Source: Aphelenchoides besseyi | Lineage: Eukaryota > Nematoda > Chromadorea > Rhabditida > Aphelenchoididae | DNA length: 64,000 nt | Direction of reading: 5' to 3' | Assembly: GCA_024699855.1 (NCBI GenBank) | Contig: JAMPIQ010000003.1 | Span: forward strand, 1,426,001 to 1,490,000 | Part shown: positions 1-10,836 of the stretch, piece by piece | How the letters are laid out: every line of letters starts with the position of its first letter | Position numbering within the stretch: the stretch's first letter is position 1 | Position numbers and translations under genes: made by a program | The notes under the pieces: model-generated | The model's database searches: none | What the model saw: the letters and a program-made list of their open reading frames with translations, nothing else | Told to the model about the DNA's origin: nothing

Positions 1-33
1 TGCAAATTCATTAACGTTTTTGTTTGTTTGCAG

Positions 34-695
34 AAGTCGGACCATGTGAGGGCATTAAAATGGGCGATGAGCTGTGGATTTCGCGTTTCCTGTTGCATCG
101 TGTTTCTGAAGAATTTGGTGTTATTGCAACTCTCGATCCCAAACCAATTGCTGGAGATTGGAACGGCGCCGGATGTCACACGAATTTCTCAACAGAAAAA
201 ATGCGAAAGCCAGGAGGCTACAAGTAAGTTCATGCCAACGGAACAATTAATCGCTTTTTGCGTTCCAGAGAAATTAAATCGGCAATCGAAAAGTTGAGTC
301 AAGCACATCACGAGCACATCGCCTACTACGATCCTTCCGGCGGTCGTGACAATGAGCGTCGTTTAACAGGATTACACGAAACAGCGAGCATTTCGAAGTT
401 CAGTTCGGGAGTTGCTAGCCGTTGTTCTTCAATACGTATTCCACGTCAAACCGACAACGATGGATTTGTAAGCACAACAAGAAGTTTAAATCAATGAAAA
501 AGTCGATTTCAGGGTTATTTCGAAGACCGACGACCATCATCAAATTGTGATCCTTACAGTGTGACCGATGCATTAGTTCGAACGTGTTGTTTGGGTGTAA
601 AGAAGTTGTCAAAGACCTACACACCACAGGACGCGGAGAGTTTGCGCAAAATTATTCAAGGAATGCAAAATCAGCAGATCGCAGAAGAAGACTGA
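34..695 (+). CDS. Glutamine synthetase, 3' exons only (gene enters from the left edge)
   Basis: This is the C-terminal part of eukaryotic glutamine synthetase, the cytosolic enzyme that joins ammonia to glutamate using ATP. Three exons are visible: 34-223, 269-467 and 513-695, separated by 45-bp introns with GTAAG donors and CAG acceptors; the first exon follows an acceptor at 32-33, so the N-terminal half lies outside the window. Family landmarks in order are [29 protein letters not shown], the substrate/ATP segment [30 protein letters not shown] with the catalytic-region His/Glu, and the C-terminal [12 protein letters not shown]. The stop is at 693-695 and AATAAA lies at 783. The reading frame is clean across all joins. 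I infer a working enzyme, but only about 190 of about 360 residues can be judged. The gene converges with F-spondin, whose stop is 176 bp away. Confidence 0.95.
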
Positions 696-782
696 AATTA
701 ACTCATCTATTCAATTACTTAGCTGTTCCAGAACTTATTCTTTTGTATATTCCTAAACAAACTTTTAGCTTATCATAAGCCC

Positions 783-788
783 AATAAA
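783..788 (+). terminator. Poly(A) signal AATAAA of glutamine synthetase
   Basis: AATAAA lies 88 bp after the glutamine synthetase stop. It is the only canonical signal before the oppositely oriented F-spondin coding sequence. Confidence 0.6.
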
Positions 789-870
789 ATTCTAATCAAG
801 AATGTTTGACAAGTTTATCTTCGAAACAAAACGAATAATTATGTTCAACTTAAAAGCATTCCAAAAGAAT

Positions 871-3800
871 TCAAGAGCATGGCATTCGGCACAATCGTTG
901 TTCCAACTCCGAAGCCAAACAATTCGGATCGTCCAAGTCAAGAATTGAGTAGCGATGAATTCGTCGACGTCGAGTTTGCACTCCTTCACCACATTGCACC
1001 GAACAAGACGACCAACTCGACCATCGACCGATTCGACAAGATGAACGAGCTACAAATCCAAGTCTCTAATAAGCGTCTATTTGAACTTACCACAGGGTCG
1101 TTGTTCACAGTGTCGTTCCTGAATCATGTGTTCGGGAGCCGGGCAACTATTTCCGCCATTTCGACCAAAACTCTTAAATGAACGAATGGACAAACAGACT
1201 CATGATTTCTTACTTGAACTGATCGATTTCGAGTTCGTTTTCCACGACCACACGTAACTGAACACGTCGCCCAAGCGGACCATTCGGAAAGAACACAATC
1301 CACGGGATCGCCACCATCATCCAAGTTTTCGTTTTCCACCGTTTGAATCAATTGATGATTTGGAACTGAAACACAAATTTATTTCAATCCTCAATGTTAA
1401 AACTCACTGATGGCTGCATTATGCTTATACCCGGGAATACAAAACAATTTGCACTCTTCCTCCGTCTCGAATTGATTTCTGTTTCCTTTACAACCAGAGA
1501 AAATGAAACGTTCGCATTGATTGGTTTGATTGTTGTACCAATAACGTGGAAATGTACCTCCGCATTGACCTTCTTCTTTTTCTTCCTGACAAATTTCTGC
1601 AAACACTTCCACTCAACGCAGCTTTCGAATTCAATTTACCTTCGGAATAAGCGGATTGTAGTCGATTACACGAATAGACGTTACATTTCTCTTTTTCAAT
1701 CAAATTCACTGTCGAACATTCTTGAACATGTTCGGCGTAGAAGAAGAGACGAGTGCGTACACGAATTCCATCATCACAAGAAGCACTACATGGACTCCAC
1801 TCACTCCAAGTTGTTGTCTGACAAAGCGGATTGGGTTTAACTGAACAGTCAGGTCCATTGTCACCTAAACTGAAGTCTTAAAACCAAATCGATTTGATCA
1901 ACTCACCAACACATCGCTCTCGTTGCAACAATTCAACTCGACATGTCGACGATTCGGCTTCGTCTTTGAGTTTTCGTTCTCGGGACCGAATTCCCGATCC
2001 ACAAGTCACACTACAATCGCTCCATGAAGCCCAATTCTCAACCGCACATTTGCTATTGAAAGCGTCCGAATCTTCGCATTCGTTGATCTTCGCATTACAA
2101 AATTGTCGTTCAGTCACTTGTCGATGACAATGAAACATTTGGGCCTTGACCGGGAAAACAAAAACGCGTGATCGCATTCGAATTCCTTTGCCACAAGATG
2201 CCGAACACAACGACCACGACTCCCAGTTACTCACGGCACATTCACCTAAACATTAGAAGTAAACTAAAACGACTAAATTGGCTCTCCAATCGTGCCATTG
2301 ATCAACGTGTTTTTTTTCGTATTTTTATTGTTATTTCAACATGTTCACATCATTTACACCAATAGGTCAAAGCAAAATGCAAAATGACCAAAAACATGAA
2401 ACTGGAAAACAGAATCGTAACAACAATGATGTAGAGAGCGAATGAAAAGTACGATTCGGTCGCTCCAGAATCCCAATCATTCATTTAGACGTGCAGAACA
2501 GTACATGCGCATTGACGGCAACAATCAGACGTGACTAACAGCTGAGTCAATAACTGAACATTAGAGCAAAGTTTAGTTGTTAGAATTCGGATCTAAACAA
2601 GACTTCTGAACTGCGGTTTTCATCAACTAAACGCGAATAAAAACCCGGTCAATAGTTCAATTGCACTTTCCATAAACAGCATCTTCACCCAAATCAAACG
2701 TCAATTCATTTTCAACTACCTGACTGAATGGCCTTAACGAACATACACGTAAGTATGATTGGCCATTTGATTCACCATCTCGCAATAAAAAACGTTAATT
2801 CCAAAAAGACCTATAAGCTTAAACAACTTGAAACTTTAAGATTGTGGCGAAATGACGCCAACTGGCCGGTCATCTGCCCCGTACAAGTTGACTACGATTA
2901 ACGAAACAAACGCCAGGGACTATCGAATTACCGAACTTGAAACGAGAATTCGAAGTCTTCGAAGAAGTTTAAACTTTCCATAGCATTAAGGTTAAAGAAA
3001 AAACAATTAAAGTGGACGGATAATCTTTATGAGAATAATGGAACGAAGATCACATTGCTAATTCGATTTTGCCGCCAACATTTTGATGTTGCCGATTGAT
3101 GAAAAGATGGCCGCAATGTTTGATTGAATGTTCCAACAAACAAAGAACGTTTTTTTGTTCGGTCGTTTGATTCGTGTTCGAATGTAATGTTGCCATCGGT
3201 TACGTTCTTTATAGACAAACATTGTGGGCAATTTCGGACGCCGCTGGTAGTCGCCGTTTGAGATGTGGCTTCGTTCCAACGTAACAAAATAAACATCCCG
3301 TAGACTTGAGAGGCGAAAATATGCAAAAAGTGTCACAGTTTACACTTTCGGAGCAAAAGTTCAAAATCAAAGCTCCGATGACTCACTGGGACGTAATGAG
3401 TTCACGTAAGAAACACAAATCGAAAGGCCGATTTTTAAGCTTCTTCGCACATCAATTTTATTGCCCGCAACATCATTTCACAACTCTGCCCATCAGAAAT
3501 GCTGAAGCGAACCGACCGGTCGAATTGGCCGGAAATTCGGTTTGCCATTCGCTTTTCAGTTGTTTGAGTGCCTTCACTTTGCAAACTTTGGGATCTCGCT
3601 GGTTGGATTCAATATTTTTGGACAAACAAGTTGATCAATTGCATTAAAATGTCTGCAAAAAAAAGAACTCACGTCGATCCTTGTACTCTTCGTCTTCGGA
3701 TGTGTTGGTCACGTTAAATGCTTCGCGCTTGTAGTCTTCTTCCTTTCGACAAGGTAACGTCTGAACATCTTTACGTCGGAATGTCAATCGACCCAACGGT

Positions 3801-5162
3801 AAAACTTCGTCGGCATTCTCATCGTAAAACGGTGATCGTGAGTCGTCTTTCGTTGTTAGTCGTTTGATTGCAACTCGTGGTTCGGCTGGTGAATTTGGAG
3901 ACTAAAAGCCGTTTCTAATTGAATAAAAGATTGATTGCCAACCATGTAAGTGTGTCCGTTATCAGTTCCCGCATCGTATGGCAACAAATCGAACGCTCGT
4001 TCTTCGACCCACGAGCAATCCGGTAAGCACAAATTGATTCCCGAGATTCCAACAAACCAATCGGGACTTGGACCGAACATCGCAGCAATGGAAGTAAAAT
4101 GATGATAACGATTTACGTGAAAATGACCACTAGTTCGACCTTGAACTTCCGGATACCACAACCCTTTCATTTTAATAATTGTACGAATTTCGGATGCCTT
4201 CAAGTTGTTTCATCAGGATTTGGATCGCAAACTAAACTCACGTTTCCTTTCATTTCGGCCTCACCAGCGTAAGTGTTTCCCCACTCGGCGATTTCTTTCA
4301 AGCCATCCGTTGCGATATCTCCAACCTTCCACATCGTGTATCGTCGACTATGACTTGCGCCCAACCAGTCAGTAAAATGAGTGAGATGTTCCACTAAAAC
4401 CATTCAATATACGGTCATTTGAAATTGTTATTGTACATGATGGGTAGTCTGTTGGATGAGTATCACGCGACCATATTCCAACAAACTCGATGTCATAGTT
4501 CGCTTCGTCACATGCACAACACTCAGCATTCGATTCGTCTTTCGGAATGTTCTTTTGGTAGTCAGCTAAAAGTCAAAGAAATAAGTTTCTATCAGATTCT
4601 GCTTACCAATAATGCACAACTTCTTTCGCAGTTCATTTTCCGGCCCATACCAAATGCTCTTCGACTGAATGATTGAGGCTTGAAAGTCGACACACTCAGT
4701 TCCAACTTCTGGTGCTCGCCACATTATTGAAACGGCGGTTTTTGGTCTCAAATTCGAATGCGAAACTCCGGCCGTTCGACAGTTTGGAGCAACTCGAGTC
4801 TCAGATCGCATGTTTTGTTTCTAAAGCGAAATGAACTTGAGAGCAAACAATTTAATTACCGTGTCTACTTCGAATTTACCCGCCGGTTTCTCGTTTCCAG
4901 AAAGAGCGGTGATTCCAAAGCCACGAAATGTCTGAACAATGTACTGGGTTCTCCAGCCTTTGATGCTCAAACGATACAAATGACCGGGCTGATAGCCTTC
5001 GGGTTTACTGAAATTCTTCGACGGATCGTCGATCTCCAAAGTGAAACCGTTGGATCCATTTTGCGGTGATCCACGAGCTTCGTACAATCGCTGACGACAT
5101 TCCGGTTTGGCGCTGATGAGCACAAAGACGAGAAAGAGAATCGAGAAGTGAAGCAAAGTCAT
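871..5162 (-). CDS. spon-1: F-spondin, secreted extracellular-matrix protein (Reeler, spondin, five TSRs, one Kunitz)
   Basis: F-spondin is a secreted matrix protein that guides axons and anchors muscle to epidermis. The start at 5162 gives a signal peptide ([18 protein letters not shown]). A Reeler domain follows (about 4600-5110), then the spondin domain (about 3680-4560; landmarks [39 protein letters not shown]). Thrombospondin type-1 repeats come next, with WxxWSxCSxxCG motifs: two at about 1915-2245, one at about 1690-1860, then a Kunitz domain (about 1400-1600, [13 protein letters not shown]), then two more repeats at about 1095-1345 and 871-1050. The stop is at 871-873. Keeping the Kunitz domain inside the TSR array matches nematode SPON-1. 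Introns are about 40 bp except one of 1,427 bp (2246-3672), which holds a possible nested microprotein gene. The frame holds at the joins I followed. Identity is firm; the spondin-domain exon edges are less so. Confidence 0.9.
2350..2484 (-). CDS. Possible 44-residue single-pass membrane microprotein inside the large F-spondin intron
   Basis: An uninterrupted ATG-to-stop frame encodes 44 residues: a short polar acidic N-terminus ([11 protein letters not shown]) and one long hydrophobic stretch of about 28 residues ([18 protein letters not shown] and onward) ending in TYWCK. An in-frame stop sits directly before the ATG, so it is not an exon extension of F-spondin. It lies on the same strand as F-spondin, within the only intron of that gene longer than 1 kb. 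The size and layout resemble small regulators of ion pumps and other one-helix proteins, but I do not recognise the family. It may be chance; a frame this short carries little weight alone. Confidence 0.3.
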   Translation of the reverse strand: MNDWDSGATESYFSFALYIIVVTILFSSFMFLVILHFALTYWCK

Positions 5163-5899
5163 CACACACTAAAAGATGTCAACTTCATAACCAACTTGTT
5201 CTTGTCATATACCTCTGAATCTCAAACGAAGTTTCTCGCTGGCAAACTCGCGCCAATCGAAAACAAAGTAGTGGGTCGTTAGCGCGAACGAGGTCGAAGA
5301 TCTCGTGTCCGTCGGATCTCAAAAATTTCCCGCAATCTGCTTCCCATTCGACCAGACGTTTCGCTGGCCGTCGAGAGCGATCAATTTGGCCAATCAGTCG
5401 GATTGGATCAAAAGGAAAAATAGTTCCGACTGCGACTTTCAATCTTTTCGGCCGCCAATTTTTCATTTTCATTAAAACGGCGAATTAAAAAAATTCGGAA
5501 TTAGAAACAAAAATCTGCGATTTCGTCAGATGACGTCAATTTTCGGTTGGCACGACTATAAACCGAAAGTCGAAGGCCGTCGAAAACACTGAAAGGTTCC
5601 ACTTGCTAACCATTTGCAAAACTTTGTTTGCATTACTACTGTTTCCGACAGTTTCCGGAGGATTCAGAGCGTTGGACTGAAGAGAGAAGCAGACTTCCGT
5701 TTATGTTCAATTAAACGGTTATGTCACTTATTCACCAGCAAAAAAAACACAAACATTCAAGTTCATTGCTCCGTTCATCGACCATCTGAACAAACGAACG
5801 AAAGTGAACGGTCTTCAGCAAATGTAAACACCTTCAGCGTATAAATTGGCCACCGTTGGATATCTAAATCACAATCAACTGGTGAGTTTCAGTCAACCG
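5163..5899. promoter_or_regulatory. Divergent control region between F-spondin and the astacin gene
   Basis: No convincing coding sequence is seen here; the frames present lack domains and splice logic. The region holds a perfect cAMP-response-element palindrome TGACGTCA at 5531-5538 followed 18 bp later by TATAAA at 5557-5562. A second TATAAA is at 5840-5845, 55 bp before the astacin start. Both TATA motifs read on the plus strand. I infer promoter elements for the astacin gene; binding is untested. Confidence 0.45.
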
Positions 5900-6883
5900 A
5901 TGGGATCGTTCGCAGTCGTCTTTCTGTTAGTCAGCATTGTTGTTATCGTTCAATCGAAACCGTTGAATACACGCGGTGATGTCGGTGAGCTTTGCAGTTA
6001 CCTTCATGCTCAATACAATTTCAGTTTACAATGCTCGTCAAAAAGCGATGATTCAAAGATACAAACATGCAGTTCGGAACGGCACTCAAATCCAAATGCA
6101 CTACGGCGAATGGTTCGCTGAACATTGGCCCAATAACCGTGTTCCCTATGCTATTTCGGACTCTTTTACCTATCAAGAGTTAGTTCCTAGATCATTCTAG
6201 TATCACGATCGCTCTTTGTAGAAAACAAGAGGTAATTAGCACGTTACGATATTTGGAATCCGTTTCCTGTTTTCAATTCCCACCTCGTAGAAACGAAGAA
6301 AACTACGTGGAATTTGTTCAAGGAGACAGTTGTCGGGCGTCGATTGGAATGCAAGGTAAGGGAAAGCATCTGATCAGTAATAGTCGATTATTTTAAGGTG
6401 GTTATCAAAAAATCGAGTTGGCGCGTGAGTGGGAATGTATTGAACGATCAAGTATATTGCACGAAACCCTTCACTCGCTAGGGTTAGTAATCGACTCTTT
6501 ATTGGCTTATCAAACATTTAGATTATCTCACGAACATCAACGTCATGATCGCGATAAGTATGTACGAATTCACATGGAAAACGTGGTACCTGGAAACGAA
6601 GGCAACTCGACAATGCTGATTTATTCTCATGGACATTTTCAGACAACTTCGATCTTGCCAACTTCAACACGATGGGCCTTCCATACGATTACCATTCAAT
6701 AATGCATTATCACCGAACGGAGTTTAGCAGAAACGACCGGCCAACTATAACGGCAAAACGAGTGAGTTTCTTTTGTTCACAACCATCCACGTACTTCAAT
6801 TTCAGCGTGGAGTTACTTTGAAGAGGAACAAGCATTTGTCACCAATTGATTTGAAAAAATTAAGAATTATAACCAATTGCTGA
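5900..6883 (+). CDS. Astacin-family zinc metalloprotease, short secreted form
   Basis: Astacins are secreted zinc endopeptidases; nematodes use them in moulting, hatching and digestion. The start at 5900 gives a hydrophobic signal peptide ([19 protein letters not shown]). The zinc site is complete: [19 protein letters not shown] holds the three metal His, the catalytic Glu and the following Arg-Asp-Arg-Asp. The Met-turn SIMHY follows. The zinc motif is assembled across an intron ending at about 6521. One intron (6602-6642, 41 bp) only keeps frame if its donor is GC rather than GT. The protein stops at 6881-6883 just after the protease domain (RIITNC), so it lacks the EGF, CUB, ShK or TSP modules common in nematode astacins, and the pro-region is very short. 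AATAAA follows at 6907-6912. Activity is likely; the substrate is unknown. Confidence 0.88.
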
Positions 6884-6912
6884 AGACATATGTGATGTTA
6901 TTGTTGAATAAA

Positions 6913-7254
6913 ACTAAGCAGAAATCGGCATAACTCTGATGTTAGAACTTTAAGAAGTAATTTGTTCTCTTGAAAACTGAGATTTGAGGTTTGCATATAA
7001 TGACCTTTTAAGGAAGTAGTAGTAAAAACAACGTCAGATATACGAATCTTATCTTCATTAAGCTTCTAGCATTCGAAGCACTTAAAAGCTCGAAATATAA
7101 AAAATCATCAGACGTTGTCGTTTACTTATCATAGAATGCTTTTGACCTTTCTGTTTACGCAAGAAGTCACATAGTTCTTTCGGAACTTGAGTTACAATCA
7201 AGAGTGTAATACAAAAAGCTTAAAGATGTAAGTTCGATTGGATGGATAATTGTT
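6913..7254. other. Gap between the astacin gene and the transposase: no gene seen
   Basis: AT-rich sequence with no supported gene. The left end of the Merlin element should lie here, but I could not identify its terminal inverted repeat by eye. Confidence 0.5.
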
Positions 7255-8233
7255 ATGATATTGCATACTGTTGGAGATTGTTTGCGGATTTTTAAAGAAA
7301 AGCTCAAATGGGACGACGAGAATTTCATCGCTTGGCTTCAACATCTCAAGCTCCTGTTCGGCAATACTCGACGTTGTGTTTGTGGCGGCAAGATGACCAT
7401 CCGCCCAGTAAAAGCCGGTCGTCGTTACGGTAATTACCGATGCACCACCAAAGACTGTCGCAAAGAAAAAGGGCTCCTTACGGACACGTTTTTTGAAGGA
7501 GCCCATCTCGAGTTAAAAGAAGTACCACCCTCCTTCCTTACTTTAGTTTTGATTCGTACTTCCAGATCTCCCAACTCTCGTACTTTTGGTGTTTCGAAAT
7601 GTCTTCTCACAAACTGTTGCAATTCCAAATGAAGCGCGCCGATCATACGACAATTGGAGAACATACATTGGTCGATTACAAAAATTTTTTGCGAGATGTT
7701 TGTGTCGAGTATTTCGTTCGTAATCCAATTTGTATTGGTGGAGAGGGCTGTCGAGTTCAAATTGACGAAGCATTTGTGACCAAACGAAAATACAACAAAG
7801 GACGACTGGTCAACGAAGCGGTCATGATTTTTGGAGGAATCGAAGAGGAAACGGGGGAGTGTTTCATTTGGCCGGTAGAACGACGCGATTCGGAGACTCT
7901 TTTGGCGTTAATTCAAAAATACATCTTGCCGGGAACAACAATCATCAGCGACCGTTGGCGTGCATACGGTGGAATCGCAAATCTTCCTGAAGGTTATCAA
8001 CACTTGACTGTGAACCACAGCGTCAATGTCGTCGATTCAGTTACCCACGCCCACACCAACAAGATTGAGGAGTTGTGGCAAAATTCAAGCGCCGTCACAA
8101 GCACGAATTCGGGACTGCACGATCAGTATTTGAGGGATACGTGGCAGACCTTTGTTGGCGTCAACAGTTTTGTGGACCGAACGTAATGTACAATTTGTGG
8201 TCTCAAATCGCTGAGTACTATCCCGTTCAATGA
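7255..8233 (+). mobile_element. Merlin/ISXO2-type DNA transposase, broken by a one-base frameshift
   Basis: The protein matches the IS1016/ISXO2-like transposases of eukaryotic Merlin elements. An N-terminal zinc ribbon is visible (CVCGGK about 15 residues before YRCTTKDC), followed by the DDE core: first Asp in QIDEAFVTKRKYNKGR, second Asp in ISDRWRAYGG, and the Glu in THAHTNKIEELW. One intron of about 45 bp (near 7528-7572) joins the two halves. Just after the catalytic Glu codon, near 8083-8090, the frame shifts: the family C-terminus (FKRRHKHEFGT through FCGPNVMYNLW) continues in another frame to a stop at 8231-8233. The break lies at a short A-run in TGGCAAAATTC and looks like loss of one A. 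Either the copy is dead or the assembly has an error. Terminal repeats were not located. Confidence 0.85.
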
Positions 8234-8319
8234 TGTCCTCAACAGTTAACAACTGCCTTGATGCTACCGGGACAATTTAATTCCCCTTATTTGTTGTTTT
8301 ATTTTTTAAAAATTCCGTC

Positions 8320-8330
8320 GGGGGGGGGGG
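8320..8330. repeat. Run of 11 G
   Basis: An uninterrupted G11 lies between the transposase remnant and the FLYWCH-like exons. Such runs are rare here and are places where read errors or assembly joins occur. Confidence 0.8.
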
Positions 8331-9360
8331 CCCAACTGCATTTTTCAAGGAGAGCTAAACTGCAAAAGTACCTCCAAATCGAACATGACGGTTATCGATT
8401 ACGGTGGATTAGGCGGAAAAAATTTTTCTTTTGTAAACACGATCCAACTGAACCAGACTCTGATGACGAATTAAACTCCGATCGTACTCTTTATTGTCGA
8501 CTATCAGCGCTTTTGCAAGATACAACGGGCACGGTGTTAGTTCACGGAGAGCCCAAAAGTCACTGTAAAGTCGTCAGCGATCGTAAGCACACAAATCCAT
8601 TCATGTAAGTAATTCAACGAATTTTGCCCTGAAATTGTAATTTTCAGAGGATATAGCAAAGTCAATTGTGATCCACTCACGTTCTTAGACGCAAGTGAAA
8701 AAGAAATCGACGGAACGGATGAAAAGACACTAAAATACGTCATATTGAATGGCTACAGATTTACCTTCATGCTGGGTAATCGTTATTACACTTGTACACA
8801 GCTTACTAAAAAAGTAGATCATTGTCATATGGTTGTCCGATCTCGGAAAGAAATTGGAGCGAAAGGGCGGCGATAACGGAAAGTGAAAGCAAGGTCCACG
8901 GTTTCGCCGTCGACCGTTCATTTTTGCTTTTGGGGTTTTCTCTCCGTGCGAAGAAGTTTTACATCTCCTTGCGATCGGACGACCGCTCTCTGTTTTTGTC
9001 CCTCGTTCTTACTCCTTTTTGATTAATTTGCTTTGGTCGATATCTCCTGATAACTCCGTATTTTATCGCCTAATTGTTGTTTCGCTATTGTCTTCGCATT
9101 TTATCTTTCTGTAAGGTTTATTAACCCAAGTTTGAGGACCCAATAAAACATCCCGTCAACTTGGGCGTCGACCACATCACCTTCGGGTCCTATAGACAAT
9201 AGGACTCGACGGGTGGAATTTGGTGAAAACTACCGACAACGAAGTTTTACATGGTTATCAAATAGACGGTGCTGAAAAGAATCATGTTTATATCAAAGAC
9301 GGCACACGCCACGAAACATTTTGTCAACTGCATTCCAAACGACGACAACATGTCCGTTAA
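8331..9360 (+). CDS. FLYWCH-like zinc-finger protein, exon structure uncertain
   Basis: Three segments share the spacing of FLYWCH/WRKY-GCM1-type DNA-binding fingers (a GY..... aromatic strand, a Cys near a basic patch, then H-x-H/C): about 8331-8605 (EHDGYRLRWIRRKKFFFCKH, later PKSHCKV), about 8651-8876 (LNGYRFTFMLGNRYYTC, then KVDHCHMVV), and about 9210-9360 (HGYQIDGAEKNHVYI, then ETFCQLHSK). The first two join in frame across an intron near 8606-8650. The second runs into a stop at 8874 unless an upstream donor is used, so the link to the third is unproven. A stop at 9358-9360 and AATAAA at 9422 mark the 3' end. The start is not found; the Merlin copy ends less than 100 bp upstream and may have cut the gene. 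Likely role: sequence-specific DNA binding (inference). Confidence 0.5.
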
Positions 9361-9517
9361 TAGGTTTCCTTTATGTTAACCTTTATTTGTGTATTTTCGT
9401 TTTATTTTTTTGTTGCTTTTTAATAAATTTGTAATTACTTGTATCCAAAAGAATTAAAACCGAAGAAATGGAAGAGAAGATCAATTCCACGAACAAACGT
9501 CTTCATGGAAGTTATTC

Positions 9518-9930
9518 GTGTTGTTAAGGGTAGTTATCAATTCGAAATTGTTCGACAATTTGTCGATGAACTTGATCGAATATTTGAAGTGTACTTTCTT
9601 TGGAAATAACGAAACAATACAAGAGACAACACGTACATTTTTTCTAGAGACGCTTGTTTTGACCACTTCTGGTGAGCTTGTCATACTAAGCGACAAGTTT
9701 AGTGAGGCGTCAGTTAGTATTCACCAAGATGAAGAAATAAATCCTGAAGATTTCGTCTGCAGTTTGTGGGTGGAGAACAGAAGGAAAGTAATCGCAGGAT
9801 CGAAAAGTAAGAGGTTTCATTTCCACGGTTAACAGAACATCTTTCAGCCAAATTGATTCCGCTTAACGAGTCAATCAAATGGAGAAGAAGCTTCACGATA
9901 AACGAAAATCAACGGCTGTAAATCCCACGA
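9518..9930 (+). pseudogene. Duplicated fragment of the BTB gene at 38-39.5 kb
   Basis: The frame from 9518 reads through a segment ([13 protein letters not shown] onward, including [11 protein letters not shown]) also present in the minus-strand BTB gene nested in the P-glycoprotein gene. The intron after AGSK (near 9807-9848) and the next exon start ([16 protein letters not shown]) are kept too. After SFT the copies diverge at 9897 and this one soon reaches a stop, so the coiled coil and BTB domain are missing. I see no independent start, so this is best read as a gene fragment carried by a segmental duplication. It could be spliced into the unrecognised gene downstream, which I cannot exclude. 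Confidence 0.6.
9551..9896 (+). repeat. 346-bp segment, copy 1 of an inverted duplication (partner 38926-39271)
   Basis: By eye this stretch is the reverse complement of 38926-39271 over 346 bp with no mismatch noticed, covering exon, a short intron and the next exon start. Edges are sharp on both sides: the flanks differ from the first base outside. No terminal repeats or target-site duplication were recognised. Confidence 0.85.
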
Positions 9931-10458
9931 CAAATTTGTGAGTACGTTGATGGAGATCTTAAACACGGTGGTATGTTGTCGATTAGTGATCATTGGATTG
10001 TTGGCAAAAAACAAGTACCGACGATAACCAGTAAAACGGAACTAAACAAGACATCGGAAGTTTATTTAGTTGTTTACTCTTGCGCTGACCAATTAGATCG
10101 TGGCCCAGCAGCAATCGATGATCGAATTGAAAGTCGAATACAAGAACGATAGCGTAACGTTCTTTGGAAATCTACATTTCCTGATGGATAAGTCGCACAT
10201 CGAAATGGTGGAAAAAATCCGCCAAACGATGCGCAACGTCATGATCTACGCGACGAACAAGTGGCTCACAAAAGTAAGAAAATTCTCGTTTATGAAACTG
10301 ATCTCGATTTTCAGCATCTATTTGTTGAGAAAATCGTCGACTTAGCCCATCAACTCGATGGTTATCGACCTGTAATTCAATCGTGCATCCAACTCCCGGA
10401 ACAGCGTCCAGTCTTCACCGAGCAACCGGGAACATCGAAGTCAGTCGGATTCAAGTGA
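9931..10458 (+). CDS. Unrecognised protein, 3' exons
   Basis: Two exons join in frame: the first ends in NKWLTK at 10272, the second runs from a CAG acceptor near 10313 to a stop at 10456-10458 (start HLFVEKIVDLAHQLDG, end TSKSVGFK). Upstream, LNKTSE can join IVAQQQSMIELK if 37 bp with GT-AG ends are removed near 10060-10097. The text before that (DGDLKHGGMLSISDHWIVGK) reads open but has no clear start. The residues look like a soluble alpha/beta protein, with VTFFGNLHFLMDKSHIEMVE a likely strand-helix unit. AATAAA is at 10546-10551. No family is recognised. The gene may begin in or before the duplicated BTB fragment. Confidence 0.45.
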
Positions 10459-10836
10459 TAAAATTTAGTCCGCACTGTAACTCACTCTTTCTCTTCGTTC
10501 TAACTGTCCCCACTCATCTTTTCATTGCACTCAGCACGTTGTTACAATAAACTGCTTTTCATATCTCATTTGATTGGAACGACATCTAGAATAAACATTC
10601 GAATTGAAAAGATATAGCACTCAATAGCATCGAAATTGTTCTTCGAATTCGTGGCTTTTCGTGCTGTGATTCGAACTGTTCAGGGACTTCGGTCCAAAAA
10701 GATTTGACGTTGAGCAGACGGCCATCGACTTTCGTCAGTCATCGTTTTTATTGCTGCTCATCAGCGGCAGTGTTTCCGCGCTTCAATCTTCGTGTTATCA
10801 CTCTTCCCATTGACTCGTATATTTCAGGAACCGGCA

